Assembly (NCBI GenBank): GCA_050486265.1
Contig: JBJHCY010000011.1
Location: forward strand, 33,360-97,359
Length of the DNA stretch: 64,000 nt
From: SLFH01 sp050486265
GTDB taxonomy: Bacteria > Planctomycetota > Phycisphaerae > Phycisphaerales > UBA1924
Reading direction: 5' to 3'
The notes below the pieces were generated by a model. It was not told where the DNA came from. It saw only the letters and a list, made by a program, of their open reading frames with translations, and ran no database searches. Every line of letters begins with the position of its first letter. The first letter of the stretch is position 1. Shown here one piece after another: positions 17,961 through 28,916 of this stretch. The translations under genes and the position numbers were made by a program.

Positions 17961-18926
17961 ATGCTTGCTTCGCACGACACCAAGAGGCCCGAGACGGTCG
18001 AGGAATTGCTCGGGCGGGAGCTGATGAGCCGTCTGGACCGGCTTGATGTGCTGACGCGTAAGGTCTTTTCCGGCAAGCTGCCGGGCGAACGCCGGAGCAA
18101 GAAGCGGGGGCAGTCGGTCGAGTTCGACGACTACCGGCAGTATGTGCCCGGGGACGACCTGCGCCACATCGACTGGAATGTGCTGGCCCGTTTCGACAAG
18201 TTTTTCCTGAAGCTCTTCCGCGAGGAGGAGGATCTGGGCGTGCAGATCGTGCTGGACTGCTCGGCGTCGATGGACGCGGGGTCGCCCAGCAAGCTGATCG
18301 CGGCCGCGAGGGCGGCGACGGCGCTGGGGTATGTCGGGCTTGTGAACCAGAACCGCGTGTCGGTGTCGCGGTTCGGGCGTCCGGGGGACACGGGGCTGCG
18401 GACGCTCGCGGCGTTGCGCGGGCGCGGGAACTTCAAGCGTGTGGCGTCGTTCATCCTGGAGGGGGTGGGCCCGCTGCCGCCGGATGTGCGGACGAAGGGC
18501 GACGCGCCGGACTTCAACGAGATGATGCGGACGCTCGCGCTGACGAGGCGGGGCAAGGGCGTCCTGATCCTGATCAGCGACGGGCTATTCCGCGAGGGTT
18601 TTCTGCCCGGGCTGAACTTTCTTGCCGGCGACAACTACGACGCGTATTTCGTGCAGGTGCTCAGCCCCGACGAGCTCGACCCGACCCTGCAGAAAGACCG
18701 CGTGAGCGGCGACCTGCGGTTCACCGACGCCGAGACGGGCGCCGCGGCGGAGGTGACGGTGTCGGCGGATCTGATCAAGCGGTACCGAGCGAGGCTGGAG
18801 TCGTTTCTGGGGGATCTGGAGGCGGCGTGCCGCGCCCGGAGCATCCGGCATCTCTTGACGCCGAGCGACACGCCTGTGGATGTGCTTGTGCTGGAGATGC
18901 TTCGGAAGCGTGGGTTGTTGGGGTGA
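17961..18926 (+). CDS. DUF58 family protein (vWA-like)
   Basis: 321 aa from ATG 17961. DUF58 signature GQSVEFDDYRQYVPGDDLRH followed by IDWNVLARFDK, then a vWA-like domain with a MIDAS-type DCSASMD (from Asp99). These proteins usually work with MoxR AAA+ ATPases as chaperones or in metal insertion; no moxR is adjacent. The last 22 codons (...DVLVLEMLRKRGLLG) are repeated almost exactly 1.1 kb downstream, beyond the DUF3800 module. Confidence 0.88.
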   Translation: MLASHDTKRPETVEELLGRELMSRLDRLDVLTRKVFSGKLPGERRSKKRGQSVEFDDYRQYVPGDDLRHIDWNVLARFDKFFLKLFREEEDLGVQIVLDCSASMDAGSPSKLIAAARAATALGYVGLVNQNRVSVSRFGRPGDTGLRTLAALRGRGNFKRVASFILEGVGPLPPDVRTKGDAPDFNEMMRTLALTRRGKGVLILISDGLFREGFLPGLNFLAGDNYDAYFVQVLSPDELDPTLQKDRVSGDLRFTDAETGAAAEVTVSADLIKRYRARLESFLGDLEAACRARSIRHLLTPSDTPVDVLVLEMLRKRGLLG

Positions 18927-18928
18927 GG
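18863..18928 (+). repeat. 66-bp direct repeat, left copy (3' end of the DUF58 gene)
   Basis: Starts GAGCGACACGCCTGTGG and ends at the DUF58 stop (GTTGGGGTGAGG). It matches 19962-20027 with 3 mismatches, two of them silent in the DUF58 frame. The repeats bracket about 1.03 kb holding the DUF3800 gene and a possible small RNA. Confidence 0.92.
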
Positions 18929-18969
18929 CGGGCTTGCGCCGGATAATCGGACCGCACAGGGTGCTGGAG

Positions 18970-18998
18970 TTGCTCGCACTCAGGGCCGATGTTATACT
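18970..18998 (+). promoter_or_regulatory. Sigma70-like promoter inside the DUF3800 module
   Basis: TTGCTC (18970-18975), 17-bp spacer, TATACT (18993-18998). Predicted start near 19005. The only thing downstream on this strand is the hairpin terminator ending at 19067, so the product would be about 60 nt. Confidence 0.5.
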
Positions 18999-19004
18999 TC
19001 GATT

Positions 19005-19067
19005 GGATCTGAACCTCGGGAAGTCCGGGCAGTAGGATCCTCCAGGGCCTTCGGGCCCCAATTTTTT
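19005..19067 (+). ncRNA. Candidate ~62-nt small RNA beside the DUF3800 gene
   Basis: Inferred from an upstream promoter (TTGCTC-N17-TATACT) and a terminal hairpin. The 5' end GGATC (19005-19009) can pair with GATCC (19036-19040), closing a stem with an inner GGG/CCC-rich loop. It is followed by GGGCC-TTCG-GGCCC (19045-19058) and TTTTTT (19062-19067). Several structured RNA families are known to neighbour DUF3800 genes. Alternatively this is only the terminator of DUF58. Confidence 0.4.
19045..19067 (+). terminator. Rho-independent terminator
   Basis: GGGCC, UUCG tetraloop, GGCCC, then CAATTTTTT. It lies on the plus strand, 16 bases before the end of the minus-strand DUF3800 gene. Confidence 0.88.
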
Positions 19068-19082
19068 GCATGCTTGGGCGGC

Positions 19083-19886
19083 TCAGAGTCTGACGACGCC
19101 GAAGCCGTCGTCTCTGGACGCGTGGCGGCAAAGCACAGGGTGCAGTCGAGTGTGGAAGTAAGCGTTCCCGCCGTGGCGCTTCATGTAGCTGTTGGGCTGC
19201 AGGCACTGTTTAAACAAGTACGCGGCGCAATCTGCGGCTTGGATGAGGTAGGACTCTCTGGAGTCTCGGCAGACCGGGTGCTCGATGAGCAGCTTGATCG
19301 GTTCGTCGATGACGGTTCGCGTTCCGCTTCGTTGCTTGATGGTGAGGATGTTCCGCATCCGCATTTCGTCCAGAAAGCCGCGGAGCTTGTTGCCGTCGGT
19401 GTTGTCCGGGAAGACGATGCCGCGATCGTCGTTGTGCTGCGGCCCCGGGAAGTTCCGGCGGCTGATGGTGTTCTCGAATCGCTGAAAGAGCGCGTACCAA
19501 GCGAGCCGGAACACCTGCGTGCTGTCGGTCGCTCTCGGTAACGCTTTGTCGACACATACATTGATCAGTCTGATGCCCGAGAGGGCGGCGATGCAGTCGG
19601 CGTGATGGCGGATGATCGCGAGCCGCTGGTGTTTCTTGAGTTGTCCGAGCGTCGCGGGGAGTCTCGAAGGCTTGCCGATCATGTCGGACGCGTGCAGCTC
19701 ATCGTCGAGATACACGCCGTACCGGCTCTTGATCCGATGGCGGAATCGCCTGAGTTCGTCGAGAGTGTCCGCCCAGTAGATCTCGTGCACGACGAGGCCG
19801 GTCAGGCAGAAGTACCGAGTCGGCGAGGTTCCCTTTGGCGGCGGCAGACCGGAATCGCCGCTCTCGTCCACATACATGAGATACAT
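19083..19886 (-). CDS. DUF3800 family protein
   Basis: 267 aa. ATG 19886 follows GGGAGG; the longer start at 19904 is rejected. The N-terminus MYLMYVDESGDSG is the DUF3800 hallmark (DESG Asp/Glu pair), followed by GLVVHEIYW, LDDELHASDM, and the C-terminal IQAADCAAYLF, the conserved QxAD of a predicted RNase H-like fold. So a nuclease or recombinase-like activity is plausible but unproven. DUF3800 genes are scattered in bacteria and phages, often in variable regions. On the minus strand TATAAT (plus 19922-19927) is a likely -10 box. The gene is antisense to the flanking DUF58 sequence and lies between 66-bp direct repeats. Confidence 0.88.
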   Translation of the reverse strand: MYLMYVDESGDSGLPPPKGTSPTRYFCLTGLVVHEIYWADTLDELRRFRHRIKSRYGVYLDDELHASDMIGKPSRLPATLGQLKKHQRLAIIRHHADCIAALSGIRLINVCVDKALPRATDSTQVFRLAWYALFQRFENTISRRNFPGPQHNDDRGIVFPDNTDGNKLRGFLDEMRMRNILTIKQRSGTRTVIDEPIKLLIEHPVCRDSRESYLIQAADCAAYLFKQCLQPNSYMKRHGGNAYFHTRLHPVLCRHASRDDGFGVVRL

Positions 19887-19961
19887 GAAGCCTCCCGGGC
19901 GCAATTGGCGACAAGGAGATCATTATACTGGAAGTGTCGCTCCGTGCGGCGACCAGGGGTT

Positions 19962-20027
19962 GAGCGACGCGCCTGTGGATGTGCTTGTGCTGGAGATGTT
20001 GCGGAAGCGTGGGTTGTTGGGGTGAGG
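19962..20027 (+). repeat. 66-bp direct repeat, right copy
   Basis: Second copy of the 3' end of the DUF58 gene (63 of 66 bases identical to 18863-18928). In the DUF58 frame it reads SDAPVDVLVLEMLRKRGLLG then stop, with one Thr-to-Ala change. No DUF58 homology is seen upstream of it. Confidence 0.92.
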
Positions 20028-20056
20028 ACGCGGCGATGCGGGGCTATGAAAAAAAA

Positions 20057-20079
20057 CACTGGCGGGCGAGCCGCCAGTG
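20057..20079. repeat. REP-like palindrome, copy 2
   Basis: CACTGGCGG (20057-20065), loop GCGAG, CCGCCAGTG (20071-20079), then CCACAG, as at 16988-17010. It lies between the right direct repeat and atpC and could also act as a minus-strand terminator, since the six to eight A residues before it read as T after the stem. Confidence 0.75.
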
Positions 20080-20127
20080 CCACAGGTCTGTCAGGTCTGT
20101 CTTTGTGATCGGGCTTGTCGGCCTGCT

Positions 20128-20577
20128 TCAGATGCCGTGCTCTCGCGCGTGCTTGGCGAGGCGGACCTTGAGGCGGGCGGCGTTCTGTTCGTGGCGGATC
20201 TCTTCGGCGAGTTCGGCCGGGTTATCGGCGTTCTGGGGGACGCTCTTGGCGAGGGCGGCTTCGAGGGCCTGCTCGGCCTCGTGGGCGCCGAGGCGTTCGG
20301 CGGGGATCGCCTTGTCGGCGATGATGATCAGCTCGTTCTCGGCGACGCGGGCGAAGCCGCCGTCGATGAAGAAGTGGCGGCTGCCGCCGTGGGCCTTTGC
20401 GGTGTCGGGGAAGTCGACGCGGAGCTCGCCCATGCCGAGCTCGGTGATGAGGGGGCCGCGGTTGTACTGCACGCCCAGGAGGCCGTCGTGGGCGGGGAGC
20501 GAGGCGTACACGGCGTCTTCGTAGAGGAGCTGCTCGGTCGGGGTGACGACGCGGCAGCGGAAGGTCTTGTCGGCCAC
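20128..20577 (-). CDS. atpC: ATP synthase F1 epsilon subunit
   Basis: 149 aa. GTG 20577 is preceded by GGAGG at a suitable distance; the long frame upstream is antisense to the permease gene and is rejected. Central-stalk subunit that inhibits ATP hydrolysis and couples rotation. Features: FRCRVVTPTEQLLYEDAVYA, ASLPAHDGLLGVQYNRGPL (family P..DG..G), FFIDGGFARVAENELIIIAD, then a C-terminal two-helix region with EEIRHEQNAARLKVRLAK. Epsilon genes normally follow atpD; here it stands alone between a permease gene and the DUF3800 module. Confidence 0.92.
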   Translation of the reverse strand: MADKTFRCRVVTPTEQLLYEDAVYASLPAHDGLLGVQYNRGPLITELGMGELRVDFPDTAKAHGGSRHFFIDGGFARVAENELIIIADKAIPAERLGAHEAEQALEAALAKSVPQNADNPAELAEEIRHEQNAARLKVRLAKHAREHGI

Positions 20578-20710
20578 GGCTGCGAACCTCCGGAGGGTTT
20601 CTGGCGGGTGCTCGGGGCCGACATGGTAGACGGGCTGGGGGCGGTGGTCCGGCGAGGGGCGCTGCTCTGGAGCCCGGCGGGACGGGTTCGGGGCCGATAG
20701 GCTCACCGCC

Positions 20711-21685
20711 TTGGATCGCAGGACGGCCATCTGGCTGGGCGTGTTTGGCGGGGTGCTGGCCCTGGCGGTCTTGGTGCGCCTGCTGGTCGGGCCGGCGGGG
20801 TTCGGGTGGCCCTCTGACGGGACCGTGCTGGGCCTGCGGGGGACACGGGTGCTGACGGGGGTGATCGTCGGAGGCTCGCTCGGAGCGGCGGGGGTGATGC
20901 TGCAGGCCTTGCTGAGGAACCCGCTCGCCTCGCCGGATCTGGTCGGGGTGTCGGCCGGGGCGGGGTTCGGGGTGATGGTGAGCTTTGCGCTCGGGGCCGC
21001 GGCGGGGCAGGGGGCCGTTCCGCTGCTGGGGCTCGGCGGGCCTGCGTTGGTGGGTGGGGCCGGGGCGCTGCTGGTTGTTTTCGCCCTGAGCCAGCGCCGG
21101 GGGCTGGTCGACCCGGTGTCGATGATCCTGGTCGGTGTGATCATCTCGATCGTGCTGGGCTCGGCGTCGATGCTGCTGCGCCAGGCGCTGCCGGATCGGG
21201 GGCTGCTCGCGGCGAGGTGGCTGCTGGGCGACTTATCTGATGATGTGTCTTGGATGCAGCTTGTGTGGGGCGGGGTGATCTGCGTGGTCGGGGTCGGCGT
21301 GGGCGCGTGGCTCGGGCGGGCGATGGACGCGGCGTCGATGGGGGAGGACGAGGCGAGATCGGTGGGCGTGCCGCTGGGCGGGCTGCGGGCGATGCTGTTT
21401 CTCGGCGGCGGTGTGTTGACGGCTTCGACGGTGGTGCTCGCGGGGCCGATCGGGTTTGTGGGGCTGGTGGCGCCGCATGTGGTGCGGCTGGTGATGGGGC
21501 CGTCGCACCGGGCGCTGGTGGTCGGCGCGGCGCTGGCGGGGGCTGCGTTGGTGGTGGGGGCGGACGCGGCGATCCGGCTTGTTGAGCTGCCCGGCGGGCG
21601 GCCGCCGATCGGGGCGATCACCTCGCTGATCGGCGGGCCGCTGTTCATTTTACTGTTGCGTCGCGAGATGGGACGCGGTGCGTAG
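20711..21685 (+). CDS. FecCD-family ABC permease (iron-siderophore/cobalamin type)
   Basis: 324 aa, TTG start at 20711 as the only reasonable start. An inner-membrane permease with about nine to ten helices. Family motifs: RGTRVLTGVIVGGSLGAAGV near the N-terminus, LLRNPLASPDLVGVSAGAG, GDLSDDVSW, GEDEARSVGVPL (coupling loop to the ATPase), GPIGFVGLVAPHVVRL, and GGRPPIGAITSLIGGPLF. It would import Fe-siderophore, heme or B12 with a binding protein and ATPase, but neither is beside it. B12 import would suit the nearby metH, but that is only proximity. Confidence 0.88.
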   Translation: MDRRTAIWLGVFGGVLALAVLVRLLVGPAGFGWPSDGTVLGLRGTRVLTGVIVGGSLGAAGVMLQALLRNPLASPDLVGVSAGAGFGVMVSFALGAAAGQGAVPLLGLGGPALVGGAGALLVVFALSQRRGLVDPVSMILVGVIISIVLGSASMLLRQALPDRGLLAARWLLGDLSDDVSWMQLVWGGVICVVGVGVGAWLGRAMDAASMGEDEARSVGVPLGGLRAMLFLGGGVLTASTVVLAGPIGFVGLVAPHVVRLVMGPSHRALVVGAALAGAALVVGADAAIRLVELPGGRPPIGAITSLIGGPLFILLLRREMGRGA

Positions 21686-21691
21686 GGCGGC

Positions 21692-21880
21692 TCATTTCGG
21701 CGTGGGCTTGGCGCGTTTCTTTGAAGCGATGTAGCCGGCGATTGCGCCGGCGACGCCGCCGGCCGCGGCTCCGCCGACGATCGCGGGCCTTTCGACATTC
21801 AGCAGATTCAGCACCACGACCGCGACGACGCTGACGATCACCGCCGCGATCACGACCAAACCGAGATCTTTTCCGCTCAT
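21692..21880 (-). CDS. Small two-helix membrane protein
   Basis: 62 aa, ATG 21880 preceded by AGGGGGTG. Helix 1 LGLVVIAAVIVSVVAVVVL, then NLLNVERPAIVGG, then a Gly/Ala-zipper helix GAAAGGVAGAIAGYIA and a basic tail KKRAKPTPK. A glycine-zipper layout, similar to small envelope proteins. No family assigned. Convergent with the FecCD permease (6 bases between stops). Confidence 0.6.
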   Translation of the reverse strand: MSGKDLGLVVIAAVIVSVVAVVVLNLLNVERPAIVGGAAAGGVAGAIAGYIASKKRAKPTPK

Positions 21881-22109
21881 CGGACACCCCCTGGCGTAGA
21901 AGCCGGAGACCGGAGAATGCGGCGACGCATGCCGCGTCGGCTCGCATGCTACTTGACAGGGGCGGGAATGCGCCGTGCAAAAGCTCGCAAGTCACGGTTT
22001 CACGTCGGAAGTTACAGACAGAATGTGAACAAGCGGCCCGGTGAGGGGTTGACGCGCGGCACGATGATCTGCATATTCGGTCATAGAGGCGCCGGCGACC
22101 GGCGTCGGG

Positions 22110-22703
22110 ATGGACATGGCGCAGTTCACACTCCAACGCGACAGGAAGACGAGCGGGAACATGCCGCCCGCGGTGGCGTGGTTCATGATGCGGGTTTTCC
22201 CGCTGCTGTTTGTCGCTGTCGGTGTGGTGATGCTGGTGATCGGCGTGACCGGGCTTCGGCGCGCCATGGCGAGCACAGAGTGGCCGACGACGCAGGGTGA
22301 GGTCCTGACTTCGGAGGTCGAGCGGGTGCGGCACCGCCACCACGATCGCGGGCCTTCGACGACCTTTCACGCGAGGATCAGTTACGGTTATTCCGTTGGC
22401 GGGGAGCCCTACACGGGAGACAGGGTCGGCATCGGCGATTACGGATCGAACACCAATCACCACGCGCGGAGTGTGGTGAGGCGGTATCCGGTGGGCTCGC
22501 ATGTGACGGTGTACTACGACCCGGACCGGCCGCGGATCGCGCTTCTGGAGCCGGGAGTTCGTGCGAGTGCGTTCGCTGTTCCCGGGATCGGGGCCGCGTT
22601 CGTGCTTTTCGGCGGGTTGTGCTTTGTGGTGTTTCTGCTGCACGGCAGAAAGCAGGCCGGTAGCGAGGAGGAGCCGGTTGCCGAGTCGGCGCAAGCTGAT
22701 TGA
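22110..22703 (+). CDS. DUF3592 domain membrane protein
   Basis: 197 aa, ATG 22110 (a second ATG at 22116 is possible). Helix MMRVFPLLFVAVGVVMLVIG, then an extracytoplasmic beta domain with the DUF3592 pattern: WPTTQGEVLTSEV, ARISYGYSVGGEPYTGDRV, YPVGSHVTVYYDPDRPRIAL. It ends with a second helix (VPGIGAAFVLFGGLCFVVFL) and a charged tail. Function of the family is unknown. It is convergent with metH. Confidence 0.8.
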   Translation: MDMAQFTLQRDRKTSGNMPPAVAWFMMRVFPLLFVAVGVVMLVIGVTGLRRAMASTEWPTTQGEVLTSEVERVRHRHHDRGPSTTFHARISYGYSVGGEPYTGDRVGIGDYGSNTNHHARSVVRRYPVGSHVTVYYDPDRPRIALLEPGVRASAFAVPGIGAAFVLFGGLCFVVFLLHGRKQAGSEEEPVAESAQAD

Positions 22704-22787
22704 TCCGGCGCATCGGCGTTGTCGCGAAGCAAAGGTGCTGACAGGATGTTCGCCCGGGCGGGTCGCCGGGGTCGCGGTTTTTCGCGC

Positions 22788-26537
<3,750 letters not shown>

Positions 26538-26603
26538 CTGGCGTCCGTGTCCGTGCTGTTGCTCTCTATCGGCCGGTCGTGCGGCCGGGGTGGGCGAGTC
26601 TTG

Positions 26604-26629
26604 CATCCATTCATCCGGAAGAATGGATG
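26604..26629 (-). promoter_or_regulatory. Inverted repeat in the metH 5' region
   Basis: CATCCATTC (26604-26612) and GAATGGATG (26621-26629) form a perfect 9-bp stem with an 8-base loop, 67 bases before the ATG at 26537. It overlaps the alternative ATG at 26606, so its presence favours the shorter start. Could be an operator or an mRNA hairpin. Confidence 0.4.
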
Positions 26630-26645
26630 AAGGAAGTGTAGGGGC

Positions 26646-26683
26646 AAAAAAAGCCGCTGCCGGGAGGGCAGCGGAGAATTTTT
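26646..26683 (-). terminator. Terminator of rpmE, bidirectional shape
   Basis: CCGCTGCC (26654-26661), loop GGGAG, GGCAGCGG (26667-26674). On the minus strand it is followed by seven T (plus 26646-26652); on the plus strand by ATTTTT. It separates rpmE from metH. Confidence 0.88.
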
Positions 26684-26723
26684 GCCGTAATGATCGGGTT
26701 TGGGACGGGTCGGCTGGGGCGGC

Positions 26724-26948
26724 TTACTTCTTCTTCTTGCCCTTGAAGTAGTCGCCCTGGAACTTGCGCTGGAACTTCTCGACGCGGCCTGCGGCGTCGA
26801 CGAACATCCGCTTGCCGGTGAAGAAGGGGTGCGAGCCGGACCAGACCTCGACATGGAGTTCGGGGACGGTGGCGCCGACTTCCATGACGACCTCGCCGTT
26901 GTGGAAGACCTTGCAGTTGTACATCTTGGGGTGGATGTCGCTCTTCAC
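26724..26948 (-). CDS. rpmE: 50S ribosomal protein L31 (cysteine-poor form)
   Basis: 74 aa, GTG 26948 preceded by AGGAG. Surface protein bridging the two subunits. Recognised by MKSDIHP, SHPFFTGKRMFVDAAGRVEKF and the Lys tail. Zn-type L31 has four cysteines; here only one Cys remains (YNCKVF) and the usual CSxCHP is WSGSHP, so this is a zinc-independent C-minus form. Monocistronic with its own terminator. Confidence 0.92.
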   Translation of the reverse strand: MKSDIHPKMYNCKVFHNGEVVMEVGATVPELHVEVWSGSHPFFTGKRMFVDAAGRVEKFQRKFQGDYFKGKKKK

Positions 26949-27116
26949 GGCCGTGCTCCTGCTGTTGGGGCTGCGTTGCCCGCGGCGGCAACGATAGGCG
27001 TGCGATCCTGCTCAGGCCAAGGGCCCGCTTGACCGATCGAGGGGTGGTGCTAGCCTTTGGCCCCGGCCCTGACCGCCTCTAGAAAGGGGTAGGCGAGGAA
27101 CCCGGACACAATCCGA

Positions 27117-27188
27117 TCCCCGATAGCTCAATGGTAGAGCGAGCGGCTGTTAACCGCTAGGTTGCTGGTTCGAGTCCAGCTCGGGGAG
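27117..27188 (+). tRNA. tRNA-Asn (anticodon GTT)
   Basis: 72 nt cloverleaf: acceptor TCCCCGA/TCGGGGA with discriminator G, D stem GCTC/GAGC, anticodon stem AGCGG/CCGCT with loop CTGTTAA (anticodon GTT), 5-base variable loop, T arm GCTGG-TTCGAGT-CCAGC. CCA is not encoded; CTTTTT follows directly. It stands at the left edge of a mobile-looking four-gene block. Confidence 0.97.
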
Positions 27189-27440
27189 CTTTTTCTGATT
27201 TTGTATGGGTACGACTGCCCGATTGGTTGACTCGGGAGCGAGCGGGTTTGGGCCTTTGAAGCGTTGTGCGGGCCGGTTCCCGCTCTCGCTCTTTGAGATT
27301 CGGGCATCGGTACCGATCAGAACCCCCGGATCGCCCGGCGCTCGCGCACGAGACTCTCGCGCTCTCGGACTCTCGGTTAGCTGCGCCCGAAGCCATGGGT
27401 GCTCTTGCCCGCCAGTTTCGAGAGCGTTGAGGCCTGAGCG

Positions 27441-27755
27441 GTGCGTACATCTGACCTCCAGATCGATCATGAGCGGCTGGCGGAACTCTGCCGGCGGTTT
27501 GGGGTGTCAAAGCTTGAGATCTTCGGCAGCTTCGCGACCGGTGAAGCCGACGCTTCGAGCGATGTCGATGTGCTGGTGACATTCGCGCCCGGTGAGGCCG
27601 CAGGTCTGCGGGTCGTCGAGTTTCAGCAGGCGCTCGAAGAACTGATCGGTCGCTCGGTCGATCTGCTGACGAGGCAGTCGGTCGAGCGATCGGCGAACAA
27701 GTATTTCAGGCGATTTGCGCTGCGTTCTACGGAGCCGCTGTATGAGCGGGCATAA
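27441..27755 (+). CDS. mntA: MNT-domain nucleotidyltransferase antitoxin (MntA-like)
   Basis: 104 aa, GTG 27441. Minimal nucleotidyltransferase: VSKLEIFGSFATGEADASSD then VDVLV gives the GS..DxD catalytic motif, followed by helix LRVVEFQQALEELIGRSVDLL. In MntA/HepT systems this protein AMPylates the HEPN toxin on Tyr and neutralises it. The stop overlaps the next gene by 14 bases, the usual antitoxin-then-toxin layout. Function is inferred from family and context. Confidence 0.88.
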   Translation: MRTSDLQIDHERLAELCRRFGVSKLEIFGSFATGEADASSDVDVLVTFAPGEAAGLRVVEFQQALEELIGRSVDLLTRQSVERSANKYFRRFALRSTEPLYERA

Positions 27756-28140
27756 CCGGCTGGAGCGCGACCTCGTAAAGTGCGAGGACATGCGGCTGCA
27801 CGCGGAGCGCGCCGTGCGGTTCCTCGGCGGCCGATCGCTCGACGGGTTCCTCGACGATGAGCTCGTGCAGGCCGCGGTGATCCGGTGCGTCGAGGTCATC
27901 GGCGAGGCGGCGAAGCTGGTGTCTGACGAGACGCGGGCACGCGAGCCCGGGATCCCGTGGCGGCTGGTCATCGGCATGCGGAATGTCTTGGCCCACGACT
28001 ACGGCGTCGTGATGCCGGAAAAGGTGCACGAAGTCGTCACCGAGCAAGTGCCGGCGTTGCTTGAGCGGCTCGTGCCGCTGATCGCGCTGCTCGAGGCCGA
28101 GGTCGGCTGGGACGCTGAAAGCGATGAGGCGGGCTCATGA
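27742..28140 (+). CDS. hepT: HEPN-domain RNase toxin (HepT/DUF86)
   Basis: 132 aa, ATG 27742 inside the end of the MNT gene. All-helical DUF86/HEPN: ERDLVKCEDMRLHAERAVRF, VQAAVIRCVEVIGEAAKLVS, then the active motif RNVLAHDYG, a full RX4HXY with the Tyr that MntA partners modify. Expected to cleave RNA (tRNA in studied cases) when unmodified. The stop TGA overlaps the next ATG by ATGA. Confidence 0.9.
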   Translation: MSGHNRLERDLVKCEDMRLHAERAVRFLGGRSLDGFLDDELVQAAVIRCVEVIGEAAKLVSDETRAREPGIPWRLVIGMRNVLAHDYGVVMPEKVHEVVTEQVPALLERLVPLIALLEAEVGWDAESDEAGS

Positions 28141-28916
28141 GAGCTACAGAACGAGAGCGTAAGCGGAGTCGATCGCAGGAGGTCATGTGGGACGCCATGG
28201 AGGCCGTCACTGATGGGAATGCGGCCAAGGCGGAGGAACTGTGCCGCGGAGCGCTCGAAATCTACCCCGACTGTGTCGATGCGTTGACGATGCTCGCGGA
28301 GATCGAGTCCCAGTTCAACAAGGATTATGTCGAGAGGCTCCGCGGCGCGGTCGAAGCGGGACGGCGTGATCTTGGGCCCGCGTTCTTCGAGGAGGAACGC
28401 GGTTACTTCTGGGGCCTGATCGAGACACGGCCGTTCATGCGGGCGATGGCGCAGCTCGGGTTCGCGCTGATCGAGTGGGGAACTACCGAGCGGGTCGATG
28501 AAGCGATCGGCATTTTCGAGGAGATGCTCGACCTCAACCCGAACGACAACCAGGGCGTGCGCGATGTGCTCGCGGGCTCGTACCTCGCTCGCAAACGGTA
28601 CACCGATGCCGAGAAGCTGTTCGAGCGGTACCCCGAGGACTGGCTGGCGGCGCCGGCGTGGGCCAGGGTGCTGCTCGCGTTCGCGACCGAAGGCGAAGAC
28701 GCGGCGACGGTCCGGCTGGCGGAAGCGAGGGAGCGCAACCCGCATGTCGAGGCGTACCTGGCCGGCCGGAAGCGTCGTCCGCGCACGCTGCCCGCGATGT
28801 ACTCGCCCGGCGACGAGTCCGAGGCGGTGTGCTGCGCCGACATGCTCTGGGAGGCTTGGAAGGCGCACCCGAAGGCGAAGAAATGGCTCAAGGAGGCCGC
28901 CGAGGCGAACGCGTGA
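28137..28916 (+). CDS. ST7-like TPR protein
   Basis: 259 aa, ATG 28137 in an ATGA overlap with the toxin stop. TPR-like helices: EVMWDAMEAVTDGNAAKAEE, LCRGALEIYPDCVDALTMLA, RGYFWGLIETRPFMRAMAQL, DEAIGIFEEMLDLNPNDNQG, RYTDAEKLFERY, NPHVEAYLAGRK. The GxFWGxxETRPxMR and LNPNDNQGxR pieces are those of the bacterial ST7-like family, whose role is unknown. Translational coupling to both a toxin-antitoxin pair and a recombinase gene is unusual. Confidence 0.8.
   Translation: MRATERERKRSRSQEVMWDAMEAVTDGNAAKAEELCRGALEIYPDCVDALTMLAEIESQFNKDYVERLRGAVEAGRRDLGPAFFEEERGYFWGLIETRPFMRAMAQLGFALIEWGTTERVDEAIGIFEEMLDLNPNDNQGVRDVLAGSYLARKRYTDAEKLFERYPEDWLAAPAWARVLLAFATEGEDAATVRLAEARERNPHVEAYLAGRKRRPRTLPAMYSPGDESEAVCCADMLWEAWKAHPKAKKWLKEAAEANA

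Noticed and set aside
20578..21798. Long N-terminal extension of atpC to 21798
   Set aside because: Antisense to the FecCD permease gene, Pro/Thr/Ser low complexity; GTG 20577 with GGAGG gives a normal-length epsilon subunit.
26538..26723. Cobalamin or SAM riboswitch upstream of metH
   Set aside because: The spacer is under 190 bases and is occupied by the rpmE terminator and a simple 9-bp hairpin; no B12-box or SAM-core motif was seen.
27150..27582. Minus-strand ORFs ending in ...RAGLEPAT and ...LDSNQQPSG
   Set aside because: These are the well-known false translations of the antisense strand of a tRNA gene, here tRNA-Asn at 27117-27188.
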